Position numbers and translations under genes: made by a program
Shown here: positions 6,898 to 8,257 of the stretch, one piece after another
How the letters are laid out: each line of letters starts with the position of its first letter
How positions within the stretch are numbered: the first letter of the stretch is position 1
Notes under the pieces: model-generated
The model's input: only the letters and a program-made list of their open reading frames with translations
The model's database searches: none
Told to the model about the DNA's origin: nothing
NCBI GenBank assembly: GCA_023386455.1
Contig: JAEWJO010000710.1
Coordinates: forward strand, 1-8,257
DNA: 8,257 bases
From: Pseudomonadota bacterium
GTDB lineage: Bacteria > Myxococcota_A > Polyangia > Haliangiales > Haliangiaceae
Direction of reading: 5' to 3'

Positions 6898-7695
6898 TGC
6901 CCAGCCGCTGACGGCAGGCGGCACGGTCAGATCGATCTCGTAGTAGCCACCGCCGGGCGCCAGCCAGGGCGTGTGGGTGCCGGGCACCAGATCCTTCCAC
7001 TCGTTGGCAGTGACGCCGTGCACGACGTGCAGTGCCATGCGCGCATGCGTCGGGCACGTGCCGAGCGCGGTCCACGGCACGCTCACCGAGATGGTGTGCT
7101 GATCGGACGACACGAACGTGCTCGCGTCGAGGCCGAGCGTCTGGACGGCGTAGGCGTCGCCGGGGACGAACACGCCGTTGTACGCACCGGAGAGGCGCCG
7201 GACCGCGACGAGGTGCGTCGGCGAGAACGGGAGCGCCGGCGTCAGTCCGCCGTACTCCTTGCCGCTCGCGGGCGCGGCGGCCGGGAGGGACGTGCCGGTC
7301 TCGAGGTAGATGTGCAGCGGCTCGTACGGCTGGTCGAACGCGCTCGAGGTCACGGTGACGTAGAGGTTCGAGCGATCCCACGCGATGGCCGCCTGGTCGG
7401 CGCCGAGCGTCGCGCCCGGCGTCAGGAGCTGCGCGGCAGGGTACTGGGCGAGGTCGTCGGTGCCATCGAGTGCCGGCGTCAGGCCCGCGGCGATCGCACA
7501 ACCTTCGGCGGCATCGGGGGAGATCACCGGGGCGGCATCGACGTCCGGCTGGGCCGCGTCGGCCGGTCCGAGGTCGGCCGGGGCGCCGTGCCCCGAAGCG
7601 CACGCCGCGGCCAGGCACGTTGCGAACGGCAACGCCGCCCGCGACGAAGTGCGCGCCGGACGCGGCGCAGATTCGCTGAGTTGTGCCGCGAGCAT
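6889..7695 (-). CDS. Putative surface lipoprotein with possible CBM9/DOMON-like beta-sandwich domain
   Basis: A 268-residue protein from ATG 7695. An Arg-containing N-terminus leads to a short hydrophobic run, ALPFATCLAAACASG (21-35); Cys32 is the likely lipidated residue, although the lipobox (LAAAC) is not canonical. A Pro/Asp/Ala-rich linker (40-62) typical of myxobacterial lipoproteins follows. The globular part (about 65-268) is predicted all-beta, with AIAWDRSNLYVTVTSSAF (103-120) and HTISVSVPWTALG (200-212). This order resembles CBM9/DOMON-type modules, which bind sugars or haem. Cys66 and Cys214 could form a disulfide. No catalytic motif is seen. The start is uncertain: no Shine-Dalgarno or -10-like box precedes it, a GTG at 7758 is also in frame, and the DNA around the ATG resembles a block of the neighbouring repeat array. 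The domain assignment is a tentative pattern match. Confidence 0.65.
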   Translation of the reverse strand: MLAAQLSESAPRPARTSSRAALPFATCLAAACASGHGAPADLGPADAAQPDVDAAPVISPDAAEGCAIAAGLTPALDGTDDLAQYPAAQLLTPGATLGADQAAIAWDRSNLYVTVTSSAFDQPYEPLHIYLETGTSLPAAAPASGKEYGGLTPALPFSPTHLVAVRRLSGAYNGVFVPGDAYAVQTLGLDASTFVSSDQHTISVSVPWTALGTCPTHARMALHVVHGVTANEWKDLVPGTHTPWLAPGGGYYEIDLTVPPAVSGWALR

Positions 7696-7767
7696 CGAAC
7701 GCACGCGGCGGGGAGAGCAGCGGCCGTGCCACGATCGAGAGCACGCGCTGCGCGACACGCCGAGCGG

Positions 7768-7814
7768 TGCGAGACTCGCAGGACAGGTTCGGCGTTGATG
7801 CCCATACCGCAGGC
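7768..7814. repeat. Partial copy at the left end of the repeat array
   Basis: This stretch shares short blocks with the later part of the second unit: GACAGG (7782-7787 and 8133-8138), then GCGTT and TGATGCCC or TGTGCCC. It appears to be the tail of an eroded unit lying between the lipoprotein gene and the first well-kept unit. No coding signal is seen. Confidence 0.4.
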
Positions 7815-8004
7815 GTAGGTCCGTTCGCTCGCTTCACGCGCGAGCATCGACTCGCGCTGGGTTCTCCCCACGTGGGTATGAGAGCCTGCGTGATCCGACG
7901 ACGGCGCGGTGCGCTGTGGCTCGCACTCGGCGTTCAGCCTTCGAGCACCCGGTCGTCGGCCCGCCCGCGCGCCGCTCCCGCCAACCGAAGTCGGTGCCGC
8001 CGAC
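7815..8004. repeat. Noncoding tandem repeat, unit 1 (190 bp)
   Basis: Six blocks recur in the same order in the next unit: GTAGGTCCGTTCGCTC (7815-7830), CGAGCATCGACTCG (7841-7854), CCCACGTGGGTATGAGA (7867-7883), GTGCGCTGTGGCTCGCA (7909-7925, one mismatch), CCTTCGAG (7938-7945) and a 28-bp exact block (7949-7976). CCCACGTGGG is a perfect 10-bp palindrome. GCGCGAG (7838-7844) and CTCGCGC (7851-7857) form a perfect 7-bp stem around the loop CATCGA. CGCAGGC (7808-7814) and GCCTGCG (7884-7890) could close an outer stem in this copy. Indels between copies shift all reading frames, which argues against coding. Confidence 0.8.
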
Positions 8005-8257
8005 GTAGGTCCGTTCGCTCTCCCTCACGGCGAGCATCGACTCGTGCTGGTTCAACCCACGTGGGTATGAGACCCCGTGCGAGTGCGCGGTGGCTCGCAG
8101 AGGCATGCGCTCAACTCCGCGATGTCTTCCACGACAGGCTCCGCGTTTGTGCCCTTCGAGCTGGATACCTCGCCTCCGGTCGTCGGCCCGCCCGCGCGCC
8201 GCTTTGCGCGTCGCTCGCGCCGAGCGCCACGAGGTCGGCGCTGTTAGGAACCACCGC
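8005..8257. repeat. Noncoding tandem repeat, unit 2, reaching the window edge
   Basis: The blocks of unit 1 recur at 8005-8020, 8031-8044, 8056-8072, 8083-8099, 8153-8160 and 8176-8203. The first three keep the 189-190 bp spacing. The last two are displaced by extra sequence (about 8100-8135 and 8161-8175), so this unit is longer. The CATCGA loop is kept, but the surrounding stem is weaker. Near the edge, AGCGCC (8223-8228) and GGCGCT (8237-8242) can pair, and a TAGG..CC..CGC pattern after 8244 faintly resembles the start of a further unit. No gene is supported here. Confidence 0.75.

Noticed and set aside
6848..7837. Minus-strand frame of 329 codons overlapping the lipoprotein in another frame.
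   Set aside because: It is Arg/Pro-rich, begins inside the repeat array and lacks motifs, whereas the neighbouring frame shows a signal sequence, linker and beta-strand pattern.
7808..7890. tRNA-like element: 7-bp closing stem (CGCAGGC/GCCTGCG) around 69 nt.
   Set aside because: There is no T-arm (no GTTCRANNC-like sequence) or recognisable anticodon arm on either strand, and the stem is not kept in the second copy.
7834..8106. A 90-codon minus-strand frame inside the repeat array, containing an ESMLA..SERTY-like peptide that recurs.
   Set aside because: The corresponding stretch of the other unit has a one-base shift that breaks the frame, so the peptide similarity reflects DNA repeats, not a conserved protein.
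8109..8249. Integron attC-like site: GCTCAAC (8109-8115) fits RYYYAAC and GTTAGGA (8243-8249) nearly fits GTTRRRY.
   Set aside because: The two ends are not complementary to each other, the last base breaks the consensus, and there is no integrase or cassette structure.
7815..8257. CRISPR array.
   Set aside because: Units are about 190 bp or more with several separate conserved blocks of unequal spacing. There are no short identical direct repeats with uniform spacers and no cas genes.

Overview
The window is GC-rich DNA with strong G/C preference at third codon positions, most likely from a myxobacterium (phylum Myxococcota). Three things point there: a surface protein with a MYXO-CTERM tail (Cys, hydrophobic stretch, Arg cluster), a Ser/Thr kinase with the HRDVSPSN catalytic loop and a single C-terminal membrane helix, and a lipoprotein with a Pro/Asp/Ala-rich linker after its lipidation Cys. 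I cannot place it below phylum from sequence alone.

Layout. On the left (1-2838, minus strand) is a two-gene unit: a 623-residue exported protein built of Ig-like ASH/HYDIN ('choice-of-anchor D') repeats, followed 9 bp later by a YfhO/GT-C-like polytopic membrane protein that runs off the left edge. A divergent control region of about 150 bp (2839-2991), rich in inverted repeats, separates this unit from a plus-strand transmembrane Ser/Thr protein kinase (2992-4512). The kinase ends tail-to-tail, with an 11-bp overlap, with a minus-strand beta-ketoacyl-ACP synthase III (fabH, 4502-5557). FabH shares a short divergent promoter region with a plus-strand multi-zinc-ribbon protein (5620-6351). 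A Dps-family ferritin-like gene (6424-6897) follows and overlaps by 9 bp, tail-to-tail, with a minus-strand lipoprotein carrying a possible CBM9/DOMON-like beta-sandwich domain (6889-7695). From about 7760 to the right edge there is no convincing gene. That stretch holds a degenerate tandem array of noncoding units, about 190 bp or longer, with several blocks conserved exactly.

The genes do not form one pathway. They read as a typical myxobacterial mosaic of envelope (anchor-D protein, membrane protein, lipoprotein), signalling (kinase), lipid synthesis (FabH) and stress or iron protection (Dps). Two features stand out. Most genes lack a Shine-Dalgarno sequence and instead have a -10-like TA(T/C)G-type hexamer only 6-9 nt before the start codon, which suggests leaderless transcripts. 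The repeat array at the right edge is the most unexplained element. I see no phage, transposase, CRISPR, rRNA or tRNA.
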